A stretch of 64,000 nt of DNA, taken from positions 86,001-150,000 of the forward strand of contig WBZZ01001368.1 in assembly GCA_019918135.1 (NCBI GenBank), written 5' to 3'. Of this stretch, positions 39,670-50,365 are shown one piece after another. This DNA is from Paulinella micropora (taxonomy: Eukaryota; Cercozoa; Imbricatea; Euglyphida; Paulinellidae). Made by a program: the position numbers and the translations under genes. Every line of letters begins with the position of its first letter. Within the stretch, counting starts at the first letter, position 1. The notes beneath the pieces were generated by a model. It saw nothing but the letters and a program-made list of their open reading frames with translations, searched no databases and was not told the DNA's origin.

Positions 39670-40620
39670 GTGTGTTGTCAGCGTGCCAGAACTGTGACGG
39701 AAAGCCAAGCCCGGGGCCAGCCAGTTGATTTTGACGTCCACGCCCAGGCCGACAGAGAAAGAAAAGAAATCCACGAACAGGCTAAGCGTGAGCTGGATAA
39801 GGAGATAGCGGATCTGAGCGAAATGGTGAAGAGTCTTGGTGACCGCGACAGTTATTTCTACGAAGAAACTTGGACACTATGGATAAGCTACGGCTTTGGT
39901 ATACAACGGACCGGTACGACGACGATTTCCGTCCCGCTGCTGAAAGTTTTTAATGATTTCTGGTGGGCCAAGCAAGACTCTGCGCTGTATCGCGGAGAGG
40001 ACCAAAGCGGCAGAGCGGAAGTGTTGAGAGCTCCGTTGAATGTTCTCACACAGATCAGGAAGCTCAGGCCCGAGATGCTGCCCTCTGTTAGATTCGACAG
40101 TCTTTTGGACGCGGTGAAAGTGCAAACAGACAAGGCTGAGAAAGTGGTGGCACAAATCGCACTTTTGCGCAGGAAAATCGAGCCAGGAAAGAAAATGCTT
40201 GAATCTCTCGCCCGCCAGGAGGCAGCGGCACAGGAAAAAGTGCAACGAACAGAAAGCGGAATTGAAGCCAAATATACCAGCCAGCTCCAGTATAGTGCCA
40301 TGGCGGAGGTTACACAGGAATTGGAACAAGTGGGAGGGAAAGCACAAGCCCTGCGCCGGTTAATTGACGACTGGGGACAAGGACAGGGCATTGACTCTGT
40401 GAGCGCGGCGGAGACAGAGCTTCGAACTGCAAACGAAAGATTGGAAACAGTCTGCAGAGAGGCTAATGAAGAACATCAGCAAAGTACAAACTACGGCACC
40501 TGATTTGCCCCCTCCGCAAAATATACCGAGCTAGCTACAGAAGCGTCTCGGCTCCAGCGTCTGGTCAAGGAGCTAAGCCTGAAGCGCGATGTTTTGGCTG
40601 ACTTGGAGAAAGTGTCGTGA
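39670..40620 (+). CDS. Coiled-coil protein, unrecognised, frame change near the end
   Basis: The frame opens near 39670 without an ATG; the first ATG is at 39823, so an upstream exon or lost start is likely. It encodes about 277 residues with long Lys/Glu/Gln heptad-like stretches (RERKEIHEQAKRELDKEIADL; EKVVAQIALLRRKIEPGKKML) around a more globular WTLWISYGFGIQRTG segment. After the TGA at 40501-40503 the neighbouring frame continues the same kind of sequence (KYTELATEASRLQRLVKELS) to a TGA at 40618-40620. Composition is less GC-rich than its left neighbour. Confidence 0.5.
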
Positions 40621-40920
40621 GTTTGGAGCTTCAATAAGGCGTACGATGCTGCCAAGGACACGAGTGGGTGAGGGCGATTCGGCAGTAGCGTGAGCGCTGC
40701 GCAGTCTTTGGCGTCGCCTTTTTACTAAATAAACCCCGCCGGCTGCTCTTCCCCTCCTTTTTTCTCCCCCCCCCCTCCCCGCGGTTGGTAGGGATAGTGT
40801 CCTGTCCGCCGGTTGGCCGCGCCAGCGGCCAAAGCCCCGAACGGGCGAGAGCCAGGGGCTCAGGCCCACGAGGGGAGGAGGGAAAGGACGGCGGCGGCTT
40901 GGTGCAGCCCCCCCCCCCGC

Positions 40921-42438
40921 CTAAGAGAGTCCCTCTACTTGTAAGGCCGGCCGTGCGCGCAACAGCTCTTGTACCGCTCCGCGCGTGATCCCCTCGCACC
41001 CGGCCAACCCGAGGCGCTGCAGCTTGTGCCTGGTGCGCAGCCGCCGCAGCCCTCCGTCCGTGAGCCAGCCGGAGTAGCTAAGGTCGAGCTGCTCCAGCCC
41101 GGGCGGGAGCTTCTGTAGCCCGTCGTCGGTGAGTTGGCCGCACCCGCCGAGCTTGAGCTGCCGCAAGCCCTTCAAGCGCGCCAAGCACACCAACCCCGCC
41201 TCCGCGAGCCAGGGGCAGCCGCGGAGGTCGAGGTCCTCCAGGCCGCTCGGTAGCCCCCACAGATCCTTGTTCTTGAGCCCGACACAGCCGTTCAGATAAA
41301 GTCGTCGCAACGCCTCCAACCGCGACAAGTGTGCCAGTCCGGTGCCAGTCAGCCAATCGCATTCTAAGAGCGCGAGCTCCTCCAGGCCGCTCGGCAGCTG
41401 CCTTAGCCCCTCGTTGCTGAACTCGAAGCACTGGCTAAGATCGAGCTGCCGCAGGGCTTCGTGGTCCTGTAGGCATTGCAGCCCTTCGCCGGAGAGCGAC
41501 GGGCTGAATTGCAGGGTCAGGCCCTGCAAGTCGTCCAGCATCTGCACCAGGCTGGCCAACCCCTGGTCGGTCAGCCAAGGATTACCGGAGAGGTCCAGCT
41601 TCTTCAGCTGGTCTAGAAGACAGTCCACGACCGCCGCTTCGGTGAGCCCCCTGCAATTCCGCAGGCCGAGCTCCTCTAGGCTGTCGTGCAACTGGAATAG
41701 TAACTCCCCCAACCCCTCGTCGGTCAGGGCGCGGCAACCAGTGAGGTGCAACCCCTGCAGGCCGGCCAGCTTTCCCAGACTTTTTAGACCGGACATAGTC
41801 AGGTTGCTGCAGAAGCTGACATGCAGGTGCCGCAGGCCGGTCAGCCCTTGCAACTGGGCCAGCGCGCCGTCGGTAAACCCGTGGCAGCTTCTGACCTCCA
41901 GGTACCGGAGGCCCCGTAGCTGGGACAAGGAGGCCCCGGTAAGAGAACCACAGTCGTCGAGCTCCAGCCTCCACAGGCTGGCCAGCTGGGCTAGGCACGC
42001 CAGCCCTTGGTCGGTGACTTGCCGGCTGTCGCCAAGCCGGATATGCTGGGTGCCGGGAAAGGCCCCGGCCGCGCTCTCTAGCGTCGCGTCGGTGGCCCCC
42101 TCTAGCTCCAGCCTCTGCACCGCGAGGCCCGGGAACCGGCGGCCCTGCAGGGCCGCCAGCCCGTCCGCCCCTAGCAGCAGCCGGGGCACGTCCAGCCGGG
42201 CGGTGGCCCAGGCGTCGCCGGCTAGAACCAGAAAATGCCTGGCCTCCTCCGCGGTGACGAGGCGCAACACCGGGCAGGGAAAGCGTGTCCATTGGCTAGG
42301 CCGGAGCAGCAGCCCGCGCCACTCTGGGCACGTCGCGGCCAGGGCCGGCAGCCCTCTCCAGCCTGAGTAATCCCTGACCGTGGCCCACGCCGCCGGGGGC
42401 GGCCCGCTCCTGCCTGTGGCGTCCACGGCTAGCTGCAT
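40921..42438 (-). CDS. F-box-like / leucine-rich-repeat protein, copy 1
   Basis: From ATG 42438 the product is 505 residues. The N-terminal part (WATVRDYSGWRGLPALAATC, PEWRGLLLRPSQW) resembles an F-box, which links substrates to SCF ubiquitin ligases. At least 13 LRRs of the Cys-containing AMN1/FBXL kind follow (for example LEELGLRNCRGLTEAAV, LRQLDLSQCFEFSNEGL). It belongs to a tandem family of three, all read leftward. Upstream is a conserved segment, GGGGCGGGGCTTAG followed by TTAGTAAAAAGG, seen also before copy 2, a likely promoter. The frame is intact. Confidence 0.8.
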   Translation of the reverse strand: MQLAVDATGRSGPPPAAWATVRDYSGWRGLPALAATCPEWRGLLLRPSQWTRFPCPVLRLVTAEEARHFLVLAGDAWATARLDVPRLLLGADGLAALQGRRFPGLAVQRLELEGATDATLESAAGAFPGTQHIRLGDSRQVTDQGLACLAQLASLWRLELDDCGSLTGASLSQLRGLRYLEVRSCHGFTDGALAQLQGLTGLRHLHVSFCSNLTMSGLKSLGKLAGLQGLHLTGCRALTDEGLGELLFQLHDSLEELGLRNCRGLTEAAVVDCLLDQLKKLDLSGNPWLTDQGLASLVQMLDDLQGLTLQFSPSLSGEGLQCLQDHEALRQLDLSQCFEFSNEGLRQLPSGLEELALLECDWLTGTGLAHLSRLEALRRLYLNGCVGLKNKDLWGLPSGLEDLDLRGCPWLAEAGLVCLARLKGLRQLKLGGCGQLTDDGLQKLPPGLEQLDLSYSGWLTDGGLRRLRTRHKLQRLGLAGCEGITRGAVQELLRARPALQVEGLS

Positions 42439-42705
42439 CACCTTTTTACTAACTAAGCCCCGCCCCACGCCTTTCTCTCCTCTCTCTCTCCCTTCCTCCC
42501 CTCTCTCCCCTCCCCGGGGCTGTGCCAGGGCGTCCCCCGCGGTAGCCAGGGGGTGGTGTCGTGTCCGCCGGTTGGTCGCGCCAGGGCAAGAGGCACGCGC
42601 GGACGATGGCCCGCGGGGGGGGGGGGGGGCGGCTGGGTGCAGCTACCGCGGCAGAAGAGAGTCTCCCCCCTCCTCCTGCTTGCAGGGCCCTCCTCCTCCC
42701 TGTAC
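42439..42705 (-). promoter_or_regulatory. Conserved spacer between LRR copies (also at 40719-40870 and 44371-44589)
   Basis: All three spacers share GTCCGCCGGTTGG, C-GCGCC-GG and nearby (C)CGCGCGGACGA-type sequence, and next to each gene start a TTTTTACTAA-TAA-CCCCGCC motif (plus strand). The copy at 40719 has the motif but no LRR gene behind it, which shows that the duplication unit was gene plus spacer. The GC box next to TTAGTAAAAAGG is a plausible promoter. Confidence 0.5.
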
Positions 42706-44370
42706 CTATTCTTCGGGCCACCAGCCCTCTACTTGTAAGGCCGGCCGTGCGCGCAACAGCTCTTGTACCGCTCCGCGCGTGATCTCATTGCACCCGGTCA
42801 GCCCGAGGCGTTGCAGCCCGTGTTTGGTGCGCAGCTTCCGCAGCCCCTTGTCCGTGAGCCAGCCGGAGTAGCTAAGGTCCAGCTGCTCCAGCCCGGCCGG
42901 CAGCTTCGACAGACCCTGTTCGGTGAGCCCGTGGCGCTGGCTGAGCAAGAGCCGCCGCAGCCCCCGTAGCTGCCGCAGGTGCGCCAGCCCGCGGTCGGTG
43001 AATTGGTTGTGTCCGCTGAGCCTGAGCTGCCGAAGCTGCTGCAACGCCCGCAGGCACGCCAGCCCCTCGTTCTGGAGCAGGCGGCAGCCACGCAGGTCGA
43101 GCTCCTCCAGGCCGCGCGGCAGCTCCGACAGATCCTGGTCGGAGAGTCCGGCACAGCCACTGAGATCAAGCCGCCGCAACCCGGCCAGGCCCTGCAAGTG
43201 CGCCAGCCCGGCGCCGGTCAGCCAGCGGCTGAAGCCTAGCCTGAGCTCCTCTAGGTTAGGCAGCTGCTTTAGTTCCCCGTCGGTCAAGCCGGAGCACTGG
43301 CTGAGATCGAGCTGCCGCAAGGACGGCAGCGTTTGCAGGTGTCTTAGCCACGGGCTTTGCAGGTTGGTACAACCCGCGAGGTTCAGCCATCGCAAGCGGC
43401 GGAGGGTCCCCAGCTGCCACAGCCCGGCGGCCGAGAACCCCGAACAGAACTTCAAGTCCAGACCCTGCAGGTCCGGCAGCCCCTGCACGAGGCTAGCCAG
43501 CCCGGCGTCGGTCAGCCAAGCACAGTGCGCGAGGTCCAGCTGCCGCAGGCCCGGGATCACGGCGGAGGTGAGCCTCTGGCAACTGCGGAGGCTGAGCTTC
43601 TCGAGGCCGTGCAGCCCCTGCAGCCCCTGTAGCAGCACCTCATCGGTCAGATCGTCATCGCCCCCCTCGAGGTGCAGTACCCGCAGGCCGGCCAGCTTCT
43701 GCCCCAGGCCCTTAAACCCACGCACGGTCAGGCCGGCGCAGAATTTGAGGCTGAGGTGCTGCAGGCCGGGCAGCTCGGTCAGCTGCTGCAGCCCGTGGTC
43801 GTCGAGCCTGGTCGTGTCAACCTCCAGGTACCGGAGGCCCCGTAGCTGGGACAAAGTGGCGCCGGTCAGCGGCCCGCAGGCGATGAGCTCCAGCTTCCAC
43901 AGGTCGCGCAGCCGGGCTAGGCACGCCAACCCGTGGTCGGTGACTTGGTCACTATCGGCAAGCCGGATCTGCTGGGTCCCAGAAAAGGCCCGGGCCGCGC
44001 TCTCGAGGGCCGCGTCGGTGGCACTCTCTAGTTCCAACCTCTGCACCACAAGGCCCGGGAACCGGCGGCCCTGCAGGGCCGCCAGCCCGCCCGCCTCGAG
44101 CACCAGCAGGGGCACTTCGAGCCGGGCGGTGGCCCAGGCGTCGCCTGCTACGGCCAGAAACCGTGCGGCGTCTGCCGCGGTGACAAGGCGCAGCGCCGGG
44201 CAGCGGAAGCGTGTCCAAGTGCTAGGCCGGAGCAGCAGCCCGCGCCACTCCGGGCACGTGGCGGCCAGGCCCGGCAGCCCCGTCCAGCCCAGGCTGTCCC
44301 TGAGCGCGGCCCACGCCGCCGGGGGCGGGCCGCCCTGGCCCCCGCCCGTGGCGTCCATGACTGGCGGCAT
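42706..44370 (-). CDS. F-box-like / leucine-rich-repeat protein, copy 2
   Basis: 554 residues from ATG 44370 (MPPVMDATGGGQGG), closely similar to copy 1 along its length and longer by about two repeats. The F-box-like start (AALRDSLGWTGLPGLAATC, PEWRGLLLRPSTW) and LRRs such as LEKLSLRSCQRLTSAVI and LRRLDLSGCAGLSDQDL are clear. The C-terminus, LRARPALQVEGWWPEE, ends at TAG at the same place as its paralogues, which shows that TAG acts as a stop here. Intact. Confidence 0.82.
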   Translation of the reverse strand: MPPVMDATGGGQGGPPPAAWAALRDSLGWTGLPGLAATCPEWRGLLLRPSTWTRFRCPALRLVTAADAARFLAVAGDAWATARLEVPLLVLEAGGLAALQGRRFPGLVVQRLELESATDAALESAARAFSGTQQIRLADSDQVTDHGLACLARLRDLWKLELIACGPLTGATLSQLRGLRYLEVDTTRLDDHGLQQLTELPGLQHLSLKFCAGLTVRGFKGLGQKLAGLRVLHLEGGDDDLTDEVLLQGLQGLHGLEKLSLRSCQRLTSAVIPGLRQLDLAHCAWLTDAGLASLVQGLPDLQGLDLKFCSGFSAAGLWQLGTLRRLRWLNLAGCTNLQSPWLRHLQTLPSLRQLDLSQCSGLTDGELKQLPNLEELRLGFSRWLTGAGLAHLQGLAGLRRLDLSGCAGLSDQDLSELPRGLEELDLRGCRLLQNEGLACLRALQQLRQLRLSGHNQFTDRGLAHLRQLRGLRRLLLSQRHGLTEQGLSKLPAGLEQLDLSYSGWLTDKGLRKLRTKHGLQRLGLTGCNEITRGAVQELLRARPALQVEGWWPEE

Positions 44371-44589
44371 CCTCTTTTGACTACCTAAGCCCCGCCCCCC
44401 GCCTTTCTCCTCTCCCCCCCTTCCCTCTCCTCCCTCGCCGGTCCCGTGCGCCTACCGGCCACCGCCCCGGCGGCTGTGCCAGAGCGTCCCCCGTGGTCGA
44501 TAGGGGTGGTGTCGTGTCCGCCGGTTGGTCGCGCCGGGCCCAAAGCCCGCGCGGACGAGGGCCGGTGGAGAGGGCCCCCCGTACCCGTG

Positions 44590-45627
44590 CTAGGGCCGCC
44601 AGCCCTCTATCTGGAGGGCGGACCGCGCGCGCAACAGCTCGTCCACCGCGCCGCGCGTGATCCCTTCGCACCCTTCCAGCCCGAGGCGCTGCAGCCCGTG
44701 CTTGGTGTGCAGCTGCCGCAGCCCCTCGTCCGTGAGCCACTCTGAGTAGCTAAGGTCGAGCTGCTCCAGGCCGTGGGGCAAGTTCTTCAACCCTGCCGCC
44801 GTGAGCCCGCTGCGGTAACGGAGGCAGAGCCGCCGCAGCCCCCGCAGGTCCTGCAAGTGCGCCAGCCCGTCGTCGTTGAGTTGGTCGTACCCGCCGAGCT
44901 TGAGCTGCCGCAGATTCGTCAAGTGTGTCAGACGGCTCAGGGCCTCGTTGTCGAGCCGACTGCAGCCGCGCAGGTCAAGTTCCTCCAGGCCGTACGGCAG
45001 CTTCGACAGACCCTCGTTCGTGAGACCGGAACAACCGCTCAGCTCAAGCCGCCGCAGCCCGGTCCGACCCCGCAGGTGTTCCAGCCCGGCGTCTGTCAGC
45101 CAGCGGTTGAATCCGAGCTTGAGTTCCTCCAGGCCTAGCGGCAGCCGCGCTAGCCCCTCGTTGGCCAAGCCGGAGCACTGGCCAAGATCGAGCTGCCGCA
45201 AGGCCGGCAGCTCTTGTAGGTGTGCCAACTCCGGGCTGGTCAGGGTGGCACACCACGCAAGGTTCAGCCGCCGCAAGCAGCCGAGGGTCCGCAAGTGCGG
45301 CAGCCCTGCGCCAGAGAACCCCGAGCAGAACTTCAGGTCCAGACCCTGCAGGCCCCGTAGTCCCCGCAGGTCTCTCAGCCCGTCGTCGGTCAGCCAAGCA
45401 CAGTAGGAAAGGTTCAGCTCCAGCAGGCCCTGGCCCAGGCTCTCGCCCAGGCCCGAGAGCACTGCGGCAGTGAGCCCCCCGCAACTGCGGAGGCTGAGCT
45501 TCTCTAGGCCGTGCAGCCCCTGTAGCGCCTGCAGCAGCACCTCCTTGGTCAGACCATCGCAACCCTCGAGGCGCAGCACCCGCAGGCCGGCCAGCTGCCC
45601 CAGGCCCTGGAACCCGAGATTGGTCCA
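44590..45627 (-). pseudogene. Leucine-rich-repeat protein, copy 3, N-terminus lost
   Basis: About 345 codons align with the C-terminal two-thirds of copies 1 and 2 (LEKLSLRSCGGLTAAVLSG ... ALQIEGWRP). Upstream the homology stops abruptly at 45627, inside what would be the fifth or sixth repeat, where a (GAA)n tract on the coding strand begins. No F-box-like part is found beyond it. A 5' truncation by repeat growth or recombination is the simplest reading; an enormous intron cannot be excluded. Confidence 0.7.
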
Positions 45628-45790
45628 ACTTCTTCTTCTTCTTCTTCAAGAGTCTTCTCCTTCTTCTTCTTCTTCTTCAAGAGTCTTCTTCTTCTTCTTC
45701 TCCTTCTTCTTCTTCTTCTTCTTCTTCTTCTGTTGTGTGTTGTTGCTTCTTCTCCTGTTGTGGTTGTTGCTTCTTCTTCTTCCTTTTCCT
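45628..45790. repeat. (TTC)n / (GAA)n tract with interruptions
   Basis: TTC units with CTTCAAGAGTC interruptions twice, followed by TGTTGTTGC units. It cuts off LRR copy 3. 45790-46858 holds only short frames, (GTT)n and ATTAATA-rich sequence, and no supported gene. Confidence 0.85.
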
Positions 45791-46858
45791 CCTACGTTAC
45801 TGCATGCGATGTGCGGGTACAGAGGGTCAGTCAGTCGATGTCATGGATCTTCTTTTTCAGTCCACTTCCGCTGATGTCGCAGGTCTGTATCATGTGTATG
45901 CATCATATGTGTAGATCGTCTCGGGCGCACCGTTCACCAGGCAAATGTTTTGTTCAAGTGTTGTTGTTGTTGTTGTTCAAGTTGTTGTTGTTGTTGGTAT
46001 GTCATGATGTATGTGTATGTATGTATAGTAGTAGGCTCCGACAAGTATTAATACTAGAGGCTACTGAGTATCATAGTCACTGAGGGTCCGGTTTCTGTTC
46101 TAAAATTCTTCAACTACACAGCAATATATTAATACAAGCTCAGTGTTAATGTAAGCTCAGGTTGCTTCAAAGTGCGTAATTCCAGCTTCCTTTTCATAAT
46201 ACACTGCACTTTCTTCCTTCCCCCCCTCCAACCCTTCCTCCCTAAGTCACTCAAGAATCTTTTACAATGTTTCTGTTACAAACTTCGATATAGCAAGAAT
46301 ATTAATATTAATAACAATATTATTAATACTTCCTAACTCCGGCAAGAAATTTTTGATAGACATGATTATATTAATATGTGATAACCGTCACACTTTCCAC
46401 TTATAAATAAGTATTATTATATACAAGTATTAATATTGTATATATTGTAATATTAATGAGGCGCCTCATAACCAACAGTTTTATTTTAAACGATTTATTA
46501 ATATTCCCTGCGGAAAATGTTAGATCATATTTTACTAATATTAATATTAACACATTTTTCTCTTGCAGTAATAACGATATTTTTTCTTCTGTATTATAAT
46601 GATAACTTAAATATATATAATGACGGAAGGTGCGCGGAGGGAGGGGGCAGGATACAACAGAATTCATTCTCACGCGCGCTACAACACCCCCCTGCCCCGC
46701 GCGCTACAACACCCCCCTGCCCCCCCCCCCCTCCTCCCTTCCGCGCGTCCGCCTGCAAAAAAAACTATTAATATTTCTGAATTTCTGGTTTCTGATTTTA
46801 CAGAAAGTGCTGATGTATTAATAGCACTGATTGCAGTGGTGTGCTACAGCACACTAAG

Positions 46859-47147
46859 ATATTACTAGGTACATTCAAGCGTCAAACTCAATCATTGAAT
46901 TTGATTTAAGGGTCAGATTCAGATTAGCGGTCAGATTTTAGATTAGTGGTCAGAATTCCGAGTCAAATTAGTTCAACTTAACGTTAACATTTCGCAAAAT
47001 TATGTAGATTTTGCGGACGGATATAGCAGTCAAATTGAACTAATTTGAATTCTGACTACTAATCTGAAATCTGGCCGCTAATCTGAAATCTTGCCCTTAA
47101 CTCAAATTCTATGACTGAGTTTGACACTTGAGTGTACCCAGTAATAT
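46859..47147. mobile_element. Foldback (MITE-like) element, 289 bp
   Basis: The left half from ATATTACTAGGTACATTCAA pairs with the right half ending TGTACCCAGTAATAT across almost its whole length. The shared blocks are TCAAACTCA, TTAAGGG, AGATTAGCGG and CAGAATTC, with a loop around 46985-47030 (TTAACGTTAACATTTCGC). It has no coding capacity. No clear target duplication is visible. It would form a hairpin of over 100 bp. Confidence 0.8.
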
Positions 47148-48894
47148 GAAAAAAACTTCATTGTTCGTTTTCTCGCGGCGTGCTTACCCCCTTGCAGCTG
47201 TAGCACGCTGCCCGCAGCGCGTCCAGCATATCTGGCGACAATCAGAAATCCATCATTCAGAACCTCCTGCAACCATTTGCAAAATCAGAAATCAGAAATT
47301 CCGCATTGTTTTTTCTTTACTCTCTTTGTCAGAGGGACGGACGGACAGGCTGGATGAAGGGTGCATGGGAATTTTTTTATGTTCTCTCGCGCGTCCCCCC
47401 CCCCCCCCCCCCCCCCCCCCCCGCGCCTCGTACACCCTTCCTCTCGCCATCCCTCGTCCAACACTCTCCCCGCCCGGCCGTTCAAAAACCAATATAGCAA
47501 ACAGTACTCGCCAGAGAGTGCTGCAGTGTCACTCCGCGCTCACTCACTCGCTCACTCGCTCACTCACCGCCCACTCACCTCTCGCTCACTCACTTGCTCT
47601 CACCTACTCACTCACTCGCTCACTCCTTCACTCACTCCTGCATTCGCTCACTTGCTCACTTACTTAAATCACTTATTCACTCACTCAACCACTCATTCAC
47701 TTATTCACTCACTTACTCACTTGCTCACTTACTCGCAGAAATCATAAAGTCAGAACTCTGTTTTCTTCTGTTTTTGCAGGCGGACGGGAGGAAGGGGGGG
47801 GGCGGGGGGGGCACTCGCGCCCGCACACACATACACACACACACAGGGGGCAGGGGACAAAACAATTTGTTTCTTACTTCTCGCGCGCGTTGGCCCCCTC
47901 CCTTCTGCGCGAAAAAAAAACTATTTTCAAATTAAGAAAAATTTTCGCTCTCTCGCGCGCTTCCCCCTCGCAGCTGTAGCACAACCCCTGCAGCCCGTGC
48001 AGCATGTCTTTGCCAAATCAGAATCAGCAAGTTGGAACTCTGTTTCTTTTTTTCCTGACGGACGGGCGGAAGGGGGGGGGGGGGGGAAGGGGGGCAGGGG
48101 TGGCGGGGGAGAAGGAGGGGGCAGGGGAAACTTGCTTTTCTCTTTTGCGCGCTTCCTTCTTGCTGCAACCCGTGCAGCATGCCTTTGCAAAATCAGAAAT
48201 GAAAAATTCGGAACTCTGTGTTTTTTCTTTTGGTTCCGGACGGACGTACGGGAAGGGGGCATAGGTAAAAAATTTGCTTCATTCTCGAGCTCGCTCCCCC
48301 TCTCTCCCGCCCTCCATCAGGCGGGGGGGGGGGGGGAACCGATTTCCGAGTTTCTAATTTCTAACTTTGCAAACAACATGCTGCTGTAGCACGAGTTGCA
48401 GGCAGAGCCGCGAGCCCGCTCGCCAGAAATCTTTTTTGGCTCTACCCCACCCCTCCGCCTCGTACAAGCTCCCTCTCGCCCATCCCTCGTCCAACATTCT
48501 CGCGCCAGACACAAACTAACCTAGCTAACAGCCAGAGTGGGGTATGGTGCCACCCGCCGCTTATCACTCGCTCACCTACTCGCTCACTCACTCGCTCACC
48601 TGCTGGCTCACTCACCTGCTCACATATTTGCTCACTCACTCACGCATTCACTCACCCACTCACTTGCTCGCTCACTCAGTAACCACTCACTTGCTCACTC
48701 ACTCACGTACTCGCAGAAATCAAAAATTTGGAACTCTGTTTTTTTTTCCGGACGGACGGCGGAAGTGTATGTGTGATGGGGGGGGGGGGAAGGGAGGGTG
48801 CGGCTTGGTCCTTTTTTAATTAAAGGGGTGTGTGCTAGAAGGGGATGATTAACAATTTGTAATACCTTTAGTGTTTAAAAAGGTGAGATTTTAT
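47148..48894. repeat. Degenerate repeat field with (CTCA)n, poly-C and poly-G blocks
   Basis: A unit containing GCAAAATCAGAAAT, then GGAACTCTGTTTTTTTT and GACGGACGG before a G run recurs at about 47280, 47740, 48010, 48190 and 48715. (CTCA)n tracts fill 47535-47740 and 48565-48710. A C run of over 30 lies at 47394-47425 and G runs at 47797, 48072, 48322 and 48778. Frames here are by-products; no gene is supported. Confidence 0.75.
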
Positions 48895-49230
48895 TTATTC
48901 GCAGCAGCGAGCCTCGCACACCTCGTTGAGCTGTAGAAAGCACAACGGGCACACGGGTTTCTCGTCGCAATAGTACAGCGGCCTACTCGCGGGGCCTCGC
49001 CAGTAAACCCTCACCCACACTTGGATATTGTTTTTGTAAACTCGGTAGTACCCGTAGGGGGCAAGGAGCCGTTCGTACACGTCTTGAAATCGGAGGTGGC
49101 CGAACTCCCTAGGTAATCTGTCTGGTTGGGCATAATACAAATCAGGATGCACTGGGTAGAGTCTCTCTGCCACGGGCCAGCAAAACCTGCCAGTGACGTC
49201 TTGCAGGTAGAGATCAGGACGCAACGCCAT
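48895..49230 (-). CDS. Small Cys-rich protein, unrecognised (left gene of divergent pair A)
   Basis: From ATG 49230 (MALRPDLYLQDVTGRF) the product is 111 residues, Tyr/Arg/Pro-rich, ending with YYCDEKPVCPLCFLQ and CEARCCE, possibly a metal site. The stop TAA overlaps AATAAAA on the coding strand, a poly-A signal. It is read away from the (CA)n-core-(TG)n module to its right. Confidence 0.5.
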   Translation of the reverse strand: MALRPDLYLQDVTGRFCWPVAERLYPVHPDLYYAQPDRLPREFGHLRFQDVYERLLAPYGYYRVYKNNIQVWVRVYWRGPASRPLYYCDEKPVCPLCFLQLNEVCEARCCE

Positions 49231-49309
49231 TGGACTACAGAAATGATGGTAGGCCAAAAAAAAAGATGCAGGCATCGTTGGTGCAAAAACGACATCACAC
49301 CATCAACAG

Positions 49310-50165
49310 AAACGCAATCGCAAACACATACACGACGATACACACGCACAATCGCAAACACACACGAAGATACACACACACACAATCGCAAACACACACG
49401 AAGATACACACACACACACAATCGCAAACACACACACACACACACACACAATCGCAAACACACACACACACAATCGCAAACACGACGATACACATACATA
49501 TGCATTGACACACAGGGTGTACCTTTGCAAAACGGCTGTTCCGCGATTTGTGAGTGATCCAACAAGGGGGGAGGGGGCCAACCCTGCCGAGAGGTTGGCC
49601 CACATCATTGAGCTCGATGTTAAGCCAAAAAATCCCATTGAGCAAACCCAATGTTGGCACCATTGGGCAAACCCAATGGGTTGCGTACAGAATCGAAGGG
49701 AGAGGGGGGCCGCACCTGCGATGCCATTGGGCAAACCCAATGTTGGCATCATTGGGCTAACCCAATGGGTTGCGTACGAAGGGAAGAGGGGGGCCGCCTT
49801 GCACTGCCCCTTGTTGGATCACTCACAAATCGTTTGTGCATCGTTTTGCAAAGGTACAACCTGTCTCAACGACGTTTGTGATTTTGTGCATGTGTATGTG
49901 TGTGATGTGTGTGTATGAATTTGTGTGTGTGTGTGTGTGTTCGAATTGTGTGTGAATCTGTGTGCATTGTGTGAATTTGCGTGTGAATTTGCGTGTGAAT
50001 TTGCGTGTGAATTTGCGTGTGTCTGTGTTCGAATTGTGTGTGCATTTGTGTGAATTTGTGTGTGAATTTGTGTGTGTCTGTGTTCGAATTGTGTGTGCAT
50101 TTGTGTGAATTTGTGTAAATTTGCGTGTGAATTTGTGTGTGAATGTGTGTGCATATGTTCTGTTC
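49310..50165. promoter_or_regulatory. Divergent intergenic module A: (CA)n - inverted-repeat core - (TG)n
   Basis: Left arm: (CA)n with ATCGCAAACACAC units, 49316-49500. Core: TGTACCTTTGCAAAACG ... GATTTGTGAGTGATCC at 49517-49561 is repeated inverted at 49813-49857. Between them two direct copies of about 95 bp hold CATTGGGCAAACCCAATG-type inverted repeats and GTTGCGTAC. Right arm: (TG)n with TGTGTGAATTTGCG units to about 50155. The genes on both sides read outward, so each would have a (TG)n leader. A shared bidirectional promoter is inferred. Confidence 0.6.
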
Positions 50166-50365
50166 CTTCTCGTTCTTCTTTTCCCAAATTCCTCGCCCTC
50201 TTTTTTGTCGCAGTCGGCTGTGTGTGTGTGCCCATGTTTTCCTTTGTAAACGTGTGTTTTTAGCCACCTCCCCCTGTAGTTTCATCTATCCAGCTATCTA
50301 TCTTGTTGTGTTCTTCTTTTTCTCTTTCTGCCCTTTTCTTGATTCCTTGTTTTTTTTGCGCAGAA

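Noticed and set aside
40921..45600. Plus-strand frames of up to 485 codons over the LRR genes
   Set aside because: GC-rich antisense shadows; the LRR pattern on the minus strand is regular and homologous among three copies.
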